This document shows positions 33,349 through 44,759 of a stretch of DNA of 64,000 nucleotides, piece by piece. Position numbers and translations under genes: made by a program. The stretch comes from Desmodus rotundus (taxonomy: Eukaryota; Chordata; Mammalia; Chiroptera; Phyllostomidae), in contig NC_071399.1 in NCBI RefSeq assembly GCF_022682495.2, positions 7,607,342-7,671,341 on the forward strand. The letters are read 5' to 3'. Below the pieces are notes generated by a model. It was not told the origin of the DNA. It did not search any database and worked only from the letters and a program-made list of their open reading frames with translations. Numbering within the stretch: the first letter of the stretch is position 1; each line of letters begins with the position of its first letter.

Positions 33349-33670
33349 ACATTCCATTGGAAGCAGCTGATTGGTTGAGGCCAGTTCGGTACCACGTTGG
33401 AAACACCTGATTGGCTGAGGACTATTTAATATCTCCTTGGGAGCACTTGATTGCTGAGCCCAGTTCAATACCACATTGGATGTATCTGATTGCTGAGCCC
33501 AGTTCAGTACCACCTTAGAAGCATCTGATTGGCTCAGCCCAATTCAGTACCACACTGGAAGCTTCTGATTGGCTGAGGACAGTTAATACCATAATTAGGA
33601 GCATCTGATTGCTGAACTCAGTGCAGTACCACATTGGAAACATCTGATTGGCTGAGCTAAGTTGACATAC
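33349..33670. repeat. Minisatellite: eight 39-40 bp units with CCAAT-box cores
   Basis: Eight head-to-tail units follow a consensus close to ACCACATTGGAAGCATCTGA followed by TTGGCTGAGCCCAGTTCAGT. The CTGATTG anchor begins at 33,367, 33,407, 33,447 (TTGATTG), 33,486, 33,525, 33,565, 33,605 and 33,644, so the period is 39 or 40 bp with no drift. Five units keep CTGATTGG, the reverse complement of the CCAATCAG box bound by NF-Y; three have lost one G. Units differ at roughly a quarter of positions, so the array is not freshly expanded. Confidence 0.92.
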
Positions 33671-34286
33671 ACCTGTATTCTCTTTCTGGCTTCTCCAGCA
33701 GGAGGCGCTCCCTGCCTTCCATCAAGGCGCCCACACAAGTCTGTACCCAAGCTTAGGAGGAGGTTCAGATGTTGGGGAAAAGAAAGTCCACTATAATTTT
33801 TAAACATTTATTGTCAGAGACACTGAAAAGTTTAAAGTTATAAGATTCCTGAATTAGAAACTTAGAGTTTTTAGATTTATACAGTAGGGACAAAATATTT
33901 AAAAACATATACTTCCTTTCCAAGATAATGCAAATTACCCATTGGGGTAAGGAGATACACAGAGAGAGATGGCAGAGAGTCGAGACTGTGAGCAGCCAGA
34001 AAGGAAGAAGGAGAAGGGAAAGTGAACGAATTCCGAATGGTGCTACCCTGCATTAGACGCCTTTAGAATGCTGACTGAAATTCCGCGAGAGAAGTGCTTT
34101 TGGTTGCATGTAACAAATAAGAAGATGAGAGCTCAAAGTCAAGTGATTGTTGGGGTCACTCAGCTAGTATGTGGTGCAGCCAGGAATCCAGCCAAGATCC
34201 TTCTGACCCCCAAAGTCCAAACTTTCCCCTGGGTGACTGTGTTCCAACTAGTGCTCCTAAGAAATGCCTCTGGGCCTATGTTCACC

Positions 34287-34323
<37 letters not shown>

Positions 34324-36170
34324 TAGTCAGGAAAAGAGAGAAAGGAACACACTCATCTATCTCCTCCATGTTTATGCACATGCCTATTATCTCTATGTTC
34401 ACTGAAAGAGAAAAAATAAACAGGCAAGAGACTCAGCAGATTCTGAAACAAGAGCTAAGCTGTCTGGTTGCAGCTCTGTGACTATCATGGTGGCCGGACT
34501 CAACGTCACTCCTTCTGAGGTCTGGTCTCTTCATTCAGGTCTTCCAGCAGCTCTTTACACCTGCACCTGCGTGGGCCTGGGCCTGGGCACTGGCAGAGAC
34601 TCTGCCAGGGGAGTTACTGATTCCCGGCCAAGCTAGGCAAGCAAAGGCATTCACAGCTCCGGAACCCTGGAATGGAGCCAAGAGCGGTGCTTGGTCAATA
34701 GGAAGGAGGTTGCTTCACCCCTTTGTAGGGAGAGTCTTCCAACTTTCACCTTGGCGTTTCAAAAGAGGCTGAGAGGACTCTCTGTTAACAGAAAAGCCCC
34801 TGTTGTCAACATACTTTTTGTTGTCACTTGTCAACACACTTTTTTTTTGCATTGAGAAACCAGAGCAAAACACAGGAGGAACTTTGTAACTGTTTCACTC
34901 AAAAACCAAAGACCAGCCAGATTGTTCAGGAGCCAACAGAGATCAGGTGACTGTGACTTTTACTGCGTGTTTGCAAATACACGTGTATTTTGCCTGTGTA
35001 TGTTCACGTACAAGATCATTGTGTTATGGACAACATTTCTACACTTCAGTGTAAATCACTACTGGTCCTATGATACATTTCTCTGCCTTCACGGAGCTCA
35101 ACAGAAATCCACCAAGAGATTTAGCTATTGCATAGCTCTAGTGAACATATTTAAGTCAAGGCCATCTCAATATGCAATCTCTCTGGGCAGTGAGCCCAAA
35201 TTAGTTTTATGGTGCTCAGTCTCCCATATTTATTTTTAAGTGAATGCTTTATAAATGCTTATTCTATTATCCATCATATAAACTTTTATGGGTCAACATG
35301 AAAGAATGAAGAAGCATAAGGCTATGCAGCTTACCACCGCAACAGCAGAAGGACGGGCTTTCCCTGCCAGTCACACTATGAAAGCCAAAATGGTCGGGAG
35401 AGTTTTCTGGCCTTTACGGCAGTTCAGAGTCCATCTGCTTCATCTGGTATTTGGCTGCCTCGACAGTCGGACTTGATTTCCCCTCTATACTACACTGAAC
35501 TGTTAAGAGCAAACAAAAACCTTTCTCTAAGGATTGTACACAGATGTGTTGCATTACATATTTAAATGGACCTTCACATACACCTCCTTTTTATATCTTA
35601 AGTAATCGAGTGTATTTGTTCTTTAAAATGGTAATTTTTGAGAATTTAGCCTGTGACTACTGCCAAGTGCCCAAATGTACCGCAGTAACTTGCACAAAAC
35701 AGCTATTCATGAATAATGGATTTTTTCAAAAGGCATTATCTCTCCACATAAGCTAGAAGAGCAAATATAGTGATTGTGAATTAGTACTACTTAAAGATTT
35801 TGTCTGTGTGTTTTTTTAATTATAATTTTTCTTTTTTCTTCTTTGTACCAAAAAATGTTATTTGATGAGGTTTCATTATATAATATAATAAAACTGTTAC
35901 CTATAAAATATACAATATTTCAAAATATTAACATTTCTCGGCATTCCTACATTAATGGCCACTGTCACGAATTGACTCGTGAATTGAACTAAATCAAATT
36001 CTTATCAAGTTGGAATCATAGATCTGGAAGAAATCTCAAGATAGCAGATGGTGCAGCCCCCTGCCCCAGGGGCAGACCCACCCACTGCTCTAAATGGCAA
36101 TGATTGTTTTTGCTCATTTAAAGATATCTCCACAGACAAAGAACTCACATCACTTGACTTCCTGTCCCAG
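33671..36170. other. No gene seen; MIR, AAT microsatellite and unassigned DNA
   Basis: An antisense MIR remnant lies at about 34,110-34,225 (GGGGTCACTCAGCTAGTATG, then CAGGAATCCAGCC). The AAT repeat is at 34,286-34,323. CCAGCAGGAGGCGCT at 33,695-33,709, 25 bp after the minisatellite, is one mismatch from the CTCF core. No exon is supported. Confidence 0.45.
34286..34323. repeat. (AAT)n microsatellite
   Basis: Twelve uninterrupted AAT/ATA trinucleotides. Translated frames through it give runs of N or L and are artefacts. Confidence 0.95.
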
Positions 36171-36171
36171 T

Positions 36172-36895
36172 ACAATATTTTCTTTTAGTCAACTTGACTT
36201 TGTAATAATTTTCGACTTATACAAAAGTTGTAGTACAGACCGTTCCCATTCTTCTCCCCAAGCCGCTTTAATACGAAAGTCTTAGAAAATCACAGCACAT
36301 TTGCCAAACTAAGAAATTAACATCGGTACCTCACTGTTCACTAAATTCCTGAACATTATTTCATCAATGTTCTTTCTGTTTCCGGATCCAGCCAGATGGC
36401 ATTTAGTTATCACGTCTCCTTGGCTCACCCGGACCTGTGACGGTATCTCAGTCTTTCCTTGTCTCTCCTGGCCTGTTTCGTAGGCTCTCCCTCACTCTGG
36501 GCTTGTCGGGTGTTCATCTCATGATTGGACTGCAGTGAGGGGTTCTGTGGCAACGACCCCGTCCCATCCTATCAACATGACATCACTGGTAATATTAACC
36601 TTGACCACTCAGTGTTGCCAGATTTCTCCACTGTTTCCCCCAGTTTTCTAAAAGGAGTCACTAACTCCAGTGCACACTCAGGAGGGAGGGGCTTGGGCTC
36701 CATCTCCTGGAGGGAGAAGCAGCCACGTGAATTACTTGGAATTCTTCCATAAGGAAGACTTGTTCCTTCTCCACATTCATGTACTTATCCATTCGTTTAC
36801 TTATTATTGGACTCCTGTGTTTTGGTTTATAATCCAAAACTGTATTATTTATGTTGTCGCTCAGAGTATTCCAGCCTTGGCCATTGTAGGCTAGT
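36172..36895 (-). mobile_element. Old L1M-type 3' end, antisense
   Basis: Antisense blocks occur in the expected order: TTTGCCAAACTAAGAAATTA, CTGTTTCCGGATCCAGCC, TCTCAGTCTTTCCTTGTCTC, GTGTTCATCTCATGATTGGA, AACATGACATCACTGGTAAT, GATTTCTCCACTGTTTCCCC, and finally GAGTATTCCAGCCTTGGCCA. It is an ancient, well-spread eutherian repeat. No coding. Confidence 0.75.
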
Positions 36896-36899
36896 TTAG

Positions 36900-37950
36900 G
36901 TTAGTATGTTAACATGTACCTGTGGGGTTTTAAGGTACACAGGTGACTACCATTGAAAGAAGGAGTTGTTACTTCCAGTCCCTGAGAGCAGGGTCACGCC
37001 AGGCCATGCAGAGCCACGTGGGGAAGCACAGGTTTGCTCAGGCGGCGGATGCAGGAGCGAGAGGAAGGCATAGCGCACAGCCTGTACTGGGTTTCTGGGG
37101 GAACACCAAGGCAGAGCAGGGAAAACAGCTTTGGTCTGGCCAGTTTGAACAATTCTGGCGTGGGCTCTGAGGCATAGGGGCTGTGCCTGGTTGTTGGGTA
37201 CCTGACGCTGGGTTGATATAGGGCCAGGGAAATATTGGCTTGACGCGTGAGAATTAACTAAAGGAAAGGGGTTGGGATACGGATTTGGGATTGGTTGGAG
37301 GGTTTGTAATATGATTTTCATACCCACAGAAGCTGGATCACAGGGGGATGCAAACAACGTCGGCCCTGTGATTCCTGGATGCTAAATGGACAAGTACAGA
37401 GCCTAAGAAAGCACAGTTGCAACAGTTGGCTCCTGTGTCCCTTTGGGATTTCCCCATTATTTCACTCTTAGAGCACATCTTCACTTTCTGGAACTACCAG
37501 GCACTCCAGTCGCATCTTGCCTGTCCCCTGCTCTATCCCCGGAATTAGCCATTTCTCCAAGGGTCTTGGCCTCCTTTTATGGGAGAGTGGTATTTGAAAC
37601 AAAGATTTGGATACAGTCCTTGCTACTGAGGTGTCATTAGTTCTAGGCCCTCTAGAAGACAAACTAAGAAATACATGTGTCTATGCAAACTGGTGGGTAC
37701 ATATTTTTAATTATCAACCTGTCTATCTGCCTTCATTAAACTAAACAGGAGTTCATACTAATCTGTCCAACACTAATCTAATGCCAAGGTTCATTCTAGA
37801 CTCCCCTCTTCCTTCTTTGTGACTGTTTTTTTTTTTTTGACAGCTGAATCCTGGCTTAGGTCCACCTAAACCTTTGTTAATAATAATGACTCGATTTTTA
37901 AATGGAGACAGAAAGTAAAGAGCCAGTGTGCTCCACCATAGCCACTCCTC
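36900..37950. other. No gene seen; unassigned intergenic DNA
   Basis: A minus-strand 136-residue frame at 36,947-37,357 has no known domain. A 14-T run lies at about 37,828-37,841. Confidence 0.4.
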
Positions 37951-37959
37951 CTCTGTGAC

Positions 37960-38200
37960 GTGTCCAGGAGCACAGGCTTTGGAGCCAGTCCCCTTGGGCT
38001 TGAGTCCCGGATCCGTCACTGAAGAGTGGTGTGACCTTGGGTCAACAAGCTCCGTGACCTGTGCCTACACTGCCTTCCCTCTCAGAAAGGAGTCATAATA
38101 GCCCTCGCTCCGTAGGGTTGATGGGAAGGTCAAGGGAGTACATAAAGCAATTAGAGCATTACCTGGCTCACGGGAAGGGCTCAATAATTGACTTGAGAGA
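37960..38200 (+). repeat. MIR SINE
   Basis: CTTTGGAGCCAGTCCCCTTG, GTGACCTTGGGTCAACAAGC, then GAAAGGAGTCATAATAGCCC, TTACCTGGCTCACGGGAAGG and GGCTCAATAATTG run through nearly a full sense MIR. Confidence 0.8.
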
Positions 38201-38935
38201 GAATTCTCTACCACGATTTCACCAAAGTGTCTACTAGCCAACAAGAACCTAATGACTTTGAATTTTAAGAGTGTTTGTAAACATGACTCATAAATCAATA
38301 TACTGCATAAAGAAAAGTCATTTTGGTGTGGAAAACCTTTAGCAGTTTAATATTTGCTCTATATGAATCAGTGCTTCCCTCTGTGTAAACCCAGTAACCC
38401 TAACTTCTCCAAATTATGCATCATTCCTTTGGCGTGTTGTCATAGTATCTAGTTTCCATCCCTCTTATCATTATTATTGTGTTCTCCTGGACTTACTTCC
38501 TTTCTGCTGAGAAACTTGAAATTTTTTCCCTTGCAGTCTGATCTTCCTTCGGGTCTAAAGTTTTTATGATGCAGTATTCCATCACGTCAATATTCTCAAC
38601 GTAAAGTGTCAGCATGCAACCTTGACATTTTAGGAATATTGTAAATCTTTCCACTGGCAGTTTCTAAAACATTTAGCCTCAACAAAGATGGAAAAGATAT
38701 GATCTGAATGCATCATTCATACATATCTCCTCTGAGCATCAGAGTTGCCTGTATATGCCCTGCACATTTTTCTTTAAAGTTCATGGCTCTTGGTTTGTAT
38801 TCAAATACGTCTTGTGTAGTTAGGCAAAATCAAAATATTATAGAACAGGCGAGAACATTCAGAGTCTGCCAGGGCAATATTTACAAAACTCAATCAAAGG
38901 AGTAACGTGGAGCCTACTCAAGGGAAGCTCAGGAT
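38201..38935. other. No gene seen; unassigned AT-rich DNA
   Basis: I recognise no exon, RNA gene or repeat in this stretch. Confidence 0.45.
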
Positions 38936-38939
38936 TATT

Positions 38940-39068
38940 GTGAACTCGCAGATTCCCACTCCCTTCCCCTGGAGCGTTGGGTCCAATGGGCCTGAGACCC
39001 CAAATCTGAGTTTTTTAAGTGTCCCAAGCGATATGTGCCATCAGGCAAGTGTGGAAGCACTGATTTAA
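38940..39068 (+). mobile_element. MER5-type hAT remnant
   Basis: GCAGATTCCCACTCCC, GGGTCCAATGGGCCTGAGAC, AAATCTGAGTTTTTTAAGTG and a terminal GTGGAAGCACTGA follow the MER5 consensus order. Confidence 0.55.
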
Positions 39069-39294
39069 TCCGAGATCCTGATTTTATAAGAGGAGACTGA
39101 GGCCCGGGGAAGAGGATCCACACAACACGCAGTAAGCACCACTCACACAGCCCTGTGCGAGCACGCTGGGAGCACGCACCGGACAGGCTTGGGGCGGAGC
39201 ATCGCTGTGCGCTGCTGGAACTGCACACCGTGCAGCCTCGCAGGCAGACCGTTTTTGCAACACACGTCAAAGTATTCGCCGTGCTTATCCATTG

Positions 39295-39505
39295 ATCCAG
39301 TGATTCCAGATGAAAACAGTATTTCTTAAATGGTCACTCAGACCACTTGCATCAGAAGAAAGCTGGGGCGGGGCCTCCTGTTGAGGACGTGGAAACTCAA
39401 CCCATTGACTCAGAATCTCTGGGTGCGGGACCTGGCAACCTGCATTTTAACAAGGTGATCCAGAAACTCTTATGTTCCTGAAGCTTAAGGAATGCTGCCC
39501 TAACA
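39295..39505 (-). mobile_element. MER5-type hAT remnant, antisense
   Basis: AAATGGTCACTCAGACCACT, TGCATCAGAAG, GACTCAGAATCTCTGGGTGC, GGGACCTGGCAACCTGCATT and TTAACAAGGTGATCCAG match antisense MER5A in order. The two MER5 copies lie about 230 bp apart. Confidence 0.7.
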
Positions 39506-39509
39506 AGCG

Positions 39510-40365
39510 TGGAGGGTCCTGGCCTAGTCAGGTGGGGGGTGAGGAGGTTGTCCTCACAGAGGGGCAGCAGCCTGGTGTGGGACACTGGAGCCTGAGACGG
39601 GTAAGAAAGCGTGCCCACAGGTGGGGAACACAATAAGCAGGGTGGAAGCAGTGTCCCCATGGAGGGGCCACCTAGACCAGGGTGTCAGACCTGAGCAGAC
39701 GGAAGGCTCATCACCGAAGGGCAGGGTGCCCTGGGTGGGTGCGGGGTGGAGCTCAGTGTGGTGGGGAGGGTCCTGCACAGCCGAGGGGCCGAGCACCAGG
39801 GGTGGAGCCCACCCAGGGTAAGAAAGGCTTCGGGGAGGGGCCAAGCCCAGCGGGAGGTGTAGGCCTGAGCCGGGGAGACAGCACCTCGCTGGGGCGGGCA
39901 CAGCAGCAGCCCCAGGAGGTTGCTACCTTCAGGGGGATGGACTAAGTGCGTAAGTATGTCAAGGATAAGGACAGTCAGGCTTCTCCCTGTTCAAGAAGGA
40001 AGTGACAAAGCTGGAATGGATGTTGGATTCGAATCGAAGGAATGCACGTGAACTCACGGCTGTGATGCGTTAGACAGACGGCCGGTGAAAGCGTCGGCTC
40101 AGAGAGCCCAGCCAGCATTCCAGGGGCAGTCAGCTCACCGGAAACTGCGGTGCTTGCTCAGCACCAGGCGCCACCAGAAGGGCTGGGTCCTGAGCGAAAT
40201 GGCTGCTGGTTCAGCTCTGGGTCGGGGACAGCATCGGAGCTTGGAGTGTCTTCCTGTGTCAGAAAACAAGGAAGTGCTCAGAGAGGAGGGGGACATGTCA
40301 GAGGACACAGGAAACAGGCCAAGGAGCTACCATGGGCCAAATCTGAGACAATCTGAGCATTAAAA
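39510..40365. other. GC-rich stretch, no gene supported
   Basis: Both strands are open for 66-115 codons, which reflects the GC content. No known domain. An A12 run near 40,361-40,372 adjoins the next element. Confidence 0.4.
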
Positions 40366-40374
40366 AAAAAAAAA

Positions 40375-40592
40375 GAGGCCATAGTTGCCAGGAACTGGGG
40401 GGAAGGGACAAAGGGGAGTCAGTGTCCAATGTGTACAGAGTTCATTTGGGGAAGATGAAAAGTTCCGGAGCTGGACGGTGGAGGTGGCTCTGCAGCAATA
40501 AGAATGTGCTTAATGCCACTGAACTGTACATTTAAATTGGGCAAATGGCCACTTTATGTAGCGTGTACTTTACCACAATAAAAAGTGGAGGT
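40375..40592 (+). mobile_element. Old L1M-type 3' end
   Basis: GGCCATAGTTGCCAGGAACT, TGTACAGAGTTCATTTGGGG, AAAGTTCCGGAGCTGGACGG, TTAATGCCACTGAACTGTAC and ACTTTACCACAATAAAAAGT are the standard 3'-terminal L1 blocks, sense. Confidence 0.85.
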
Positions 40593-40859
40593 AGCAGTTT
40601 ATAATACACTGAATAAAAATGATTCATGAGTACCTCAATGATAAAAATACTAATAATGGAAAAAGAGGTAAAGTTCTTTACATAAAAGTGCTGGCTAATA
40701 AATGTAAAACAAAACAAAACAAAGCCACCCTTTGGAACTATCCGTGTAATAATTGACATATGAAGCATGGATCTCCAATAAATGCCAAATTCAGTGGGTG
40801 AACGCCGTGTTGGGGGAGAGGCTATTCATGCGGTTTCAGAGTACTTTTAGGTGGTACCA

Positions 40860-41575
40860 CTTTAACTGAGGCATCAAATGGAGGAGCACCCCCGACCCTG
40901 GGACAAAGGTGACGACGTCACATGCCTCCCGATGAGATGAAGAGAGAGGTATACACGCTAACCACGGAGTTTCCTCGACAAGACGCTTACTGTGAATCTG
41001 GTCATGAGGAACTCATTTAAAACCACATTGTGGGGGATTTTGCAAAACTGCTGGCTTGACTGTGTGTCTTTGTCATGAAAGATTTGTTAAAAACCAGAGG
41101 GATGGTCAAGATTAAAAGAGACTAAAGAGACAGGGCAATTAAATACAATATAGTGTCCTTGACAGCATCTTGTTTTAAGCAAACAAACAGCAAATAGCTA
41201 TCGAGGGTGTCTCAGGGTGATGGAGGAAATTTGAGTACGGACTGTATAGTAGACAATACTTACTATATCCAATTAACTTTGTTAGGCTTGATAATAACAC
41301 TGAGGTTGTGTGAGAATGTCCTTATTTTTAGGAGCTAGGCAGTGAAGTAGATTACAAACATCAAATGACGTGCTGTCTGTGATTTACTTTCAAATGGTTG
41401 AGTGAAAACACCTGTATCTCTATCTATAGACAGAAAAAGCAATGTGCCAAAATGTTGATATCCCCTGGTGAATTTGGAAGACAGTTGCATAGGTACTCAT
41501 TTTATTATTCTTTCAATTTTTCTGTAGTTTTCACATTGTTTTTTCAAAACAAAAAGTAGAGTCTACTTCCCTTGG
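40860..41575 (+). repeat. Ancient interspersed repeat, L1-like 3' end suspected
   Basis: TCATGAGGAACTCATTTAAA, ACCACATTGTGGGGGATTTT, GCAAAACTGCTGGCTTGACT, then TAATAACACTGAGGTTGTGT, AGAATGTCCTTATTTTTAGG and ATTCTTTCAATTTTTCTGTA form a pattern I know from a common old mammalian repeat, but I cannot name the subfamily. No coding frame. Confidence 0.45.
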
Positions 41576-41579
41576 GTAT

Positions 41580-42025
41580 GTCCCAAGAGGTAAATGCTTC
41601 GGCTTTCTTATTTAAAAACTATTAAGATAATGGTAGTATTACACCAACAAAATTACAACTATGTAAAAACATAAAATAGCGCAATAGGTGGGAATAGGCA
41701 GCTACTGAGCATCAGTACTGCAATCTGGCTGGGAGCTTATTCTTATTCACCTTTTAGCCTGAAGGACCCTGTTCATCATCAGTGCCCACCTGTTGAATGG
41801 GTGAGTCTGGGATTTGTTTTGTTTTGTGATTTGATGGTTTAGGTGACTCCGGGAAGAGGTGATTTGGACGTCTTACGCAGAAAGAGTTGAGGTGAGCCAA
41901 AGGGCAAGAGCTACAAAGACTGGCGTGTGCAGTGCAGTTCAGGGGCTCCTGGCGCCGCCCCCCACCCTGTCTACCTGCCACCCCAGCACACACCACCACT
42001 AGGCACCAGTGGAGCCGTTTGCGGG
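41580..42025. other. No gene seen; unassigned DNA
   Basis: No exon or named repeat is recognised here. Confidence 0.45.
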
Positions 42026-42029
42026 CTGT

Positions 42030-42355
42030 TGTAAAACTGAGAATTCCTATACACGGATCTGGTGCACATATGTGTGGGTTTCTCTAGGGCTACACCTTGG
42101 AGTGGAATCAGGAGGTCGTGTATGTGGAGATCCTCAATCTTCCTAAACAAGGCCAACTGTGGCTGTACCCATTTGTATTCGCACCCACTGTTGATGACAA
42201 TTCCTGTTGCTCCACATTCTTGCCAACACCGGACACTATTAAACGTTAAAAATTTTGCCAATATAGTGGCTGTATGAGTTTCTCGTTGTGGTTTAGCTCT
42301 CGTTTCCTTGGTTACTAATGACATTGAGTACCTTTCCATATGTTTATTGGCAAAA
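42030..42355 (-). mobile_element. Old L1M-type fragment, antisense
   Basis: Antisense blocks: GGGTTTCTCTAGGGCTACAC, CTTGGAGTGGAATCAGGAGG, ATTCCTGTTGCTCCACATTC, TTGCCAACACCGGACACTAT, GTTTCTCGTTGTGGTTTAGC and TTTCCATATGTTTATTGGC, all in L1 3'-end order. Confidence 0.8.
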
Positions 42356-42359
42356 TGTA

Positions 42360-44480
42360 TTTCTCTGAGCGTGTTTTGTTACACAGACCTCCCCCCTTCC
42401 ATTCCATCTGAATATCCCCAAATCAGCTAAATTCAGGAGATTACAATTTAGTTAAATCTCGTAAAGCCAAATTCACAGCATTGAGTCTAAGTCAGGGAAA
42501 CGACAGCTGAGGGGAAGAGAGAAGATGAAGTAGGGAAGAGTGGTAGACTGAAAAAATAAGAAACAGAAATAAAAAATTTAATGGAAAACCCAGAGGATAG
42601 AAAAGATGTAAAAGTGTTTTCAAAGACGGGGTGAGTTTTTCAAACGCTGGAAGTTGAAACGGGAAAAATGCAAATTAAAAATGGCGAAGGGAAAAGAGAC
42701 CCTCATATCATTTCATTACATAAAAAAGGATGTGAATGAATATTTACTAGAAGTGTCTATCCCACGGAGCATACAAGTGGCGTCCTCTGAGAGGCTCACA
42801 CATGCACACGCGGTACGGGAGCTTTCGTTCCTCTTCCCTGATCAGACAGATTTTAAACGTTCAATTATCTTTTAAGCAACCACAGAATTTGCTTGGTGCG
42901 GGTCTCCTATCTGCAGTGAATGAAGTAAAACCAATCTGAATTGGAGTGATTGTTGTTGCCTAAGGTGTTGGTATAATAATTAACCGGAAGGGAAGTAGTT
43001 ATGGTAATCCAGGTTTCTGGTTTGGCCCAGAACTGGGAATTCTTAAAAATCACATGCCTGTCTTCTTAAGGACTGTCCAGACAATAAAAGCTGGGATTTG
43101 TGGACTAGGGTTACCTATTTACAATAACTAGAAATGTTATTTATTTTAACCAATTTGGTTGTGGAAGAAGAAAAACAACAACAAAAGTGTTACTAGTTTG
43201 ACTCAGAAAAAAGGAAACTTCTCTTTCTCTCTCTCTCTCCTTTTTATTGTTGACCTGGCACAGAAAATAAAAGCAATGTATAATGACAGAAAACAAAAAC
43301 AAAATGCTCGGGTTTCAATATATCAAAGACAGACTTAAATAAAATCTTCAAGCTTAAAAAGAAAAAAAGGAACCTTCTCGTTATGTGGAAGTTCCGGCTT
43401 ATATACTCCCTGACCTCCTTGGGGGAATGGGGGTGTTAAAATATGGAGAACCAGTTCATCTTGTCATGCACGTGACTTGATTCAACTATAAAGGTTATAC
43501 AAATAATTCATTCACAGATGGTTTATACACAAGTAACGAATTCTTACACACACCGCTGAAAATAGAGACCACATTTTACAAAGAAAGAAACTAACTCATA
43601 TCAAATTACTGAAGAGTTACAGGCCAAAAATGGAATTACAGTTGCGTTACTTAATTCCATTTGATTTGTACTGATGTTCCCTTTCCAGGATTCAGCCCTG
43701 AATCCTTAGTGCTCTACAGATTCTCGGATGGGTGACCTGTAATCGCATATTTGCAGTCCTGACCTTTTGCCTGAGCTCCAGTCCTGACCTTTAGCTTTCT
43801 GCTGGGTATCTCTAATTTCTAAGCACACAGCCCGTATCAGATCCCCCTTTGGACTTCCTCATTTATTTCAGCTATTCGAGTCTCTCTTGACCGCCTAAAA
43901 TCTTGGACTGGTGCCAGCGTCCTCCTGGTCTAGTCACCGCTCCCTTCTTAATCTAATCAGTAGCGAATTCTTGCCAGATCATTCCTTTTCATCCCCTCCC
44001 CACCCCAGTCACCCCGTGTCTTACCTTCTTTCTAATCCAGACCTTTATCTCTCTCATACCTACACTATCCTAAGCCGGCCTCCTAACCAGATGGCTCCAG
44101 CCAGTCTTGGACTCTTTCCCGCCAGGTTCATTTTTTGAGCTCTGCACAGCCAAGTCTTTCTATAAGCACGCACTACCACGCCTGTCTGTTTTGGTGCCCT
44201 ATTCATGTGCGTCTCTAACCCTATCTCTTTTCTTTAATAGTTCCTTCCTCATATATACTTCTTTGATGGGACCTCCCTGGCAGTCCACATTCACTATAAC
44301 AACTCCCTTATTTCACTGAATTCTTCCTTCAACATCAGGAATTATGTAGGATCTCTGTTGTTCTCCACATTTAATGATTAGCCTACATCCAGGGAAGTGA
44401 GTAAGGGTCCTTTTGCACAGTGCTTTTTCCACTTCATACATCCGGCACATCCTACCCTCTCAGCACATGTAGGTTTAGCT
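42360..44480. other. No gene seen; unassigned AT-rich DNA
   Basis: A short CT-rich run lies at 43,219-43,241. No exon, RNA gene or named repeat is recognised. Confidence 0.45.
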
Positions 44481-44484
44481 ATTG

Positions 44485-44755
44485 CTTTTTAAATGCCTGC
44501 TGAATATGGACGTGCCGTAATTCATTTAATCAGTCCCTTACTGATGGGCACTGGTGGGCCCTCCAGTTTTGTTGTTATGAGATGTGCTGCGGTGAATCTC
44601 CTTGCCTACCTCCAGAAACTTTAATAGCCATAGGTAAAATCAGAGCAACAGGATTGCTGTGTTAAAAGTATATACATGCATCTTACATTTGGAGAGACAT
44701 AACTCAATTGCCTTTTGAAATAATTTTCACTGTCCCCTCCCATTTTCCATATCAC
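44485..44755 (-). mobile_element. Old L1M-type fragment, antisense
   Basis: CTGATGGGCACTGGTGGGCC followed by GTTGTTATGAGATGTGCTGC, GGTGAATCTCCTTGCCTACC and a GCAACAGGATTGCTGTGTTA block is the antisense L1 order, poorly conserved. Confidence 0.5.
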
Positions 44756-44759
44756 TAAT

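Noticed and set aside
33304..33513. Minus-strand frame with repeated NWAQQS-like units as a repeat protein
   Set aside because: It is the CCAAT minisatellite translated; unit length (39-40 bp) does not hold frame across units.
34068..34481. 137-codon frame with an Asn run
   Set aside because: The Asn run is the (AAT)n microsatellite read in frame; the rest includes an antisense MIR.
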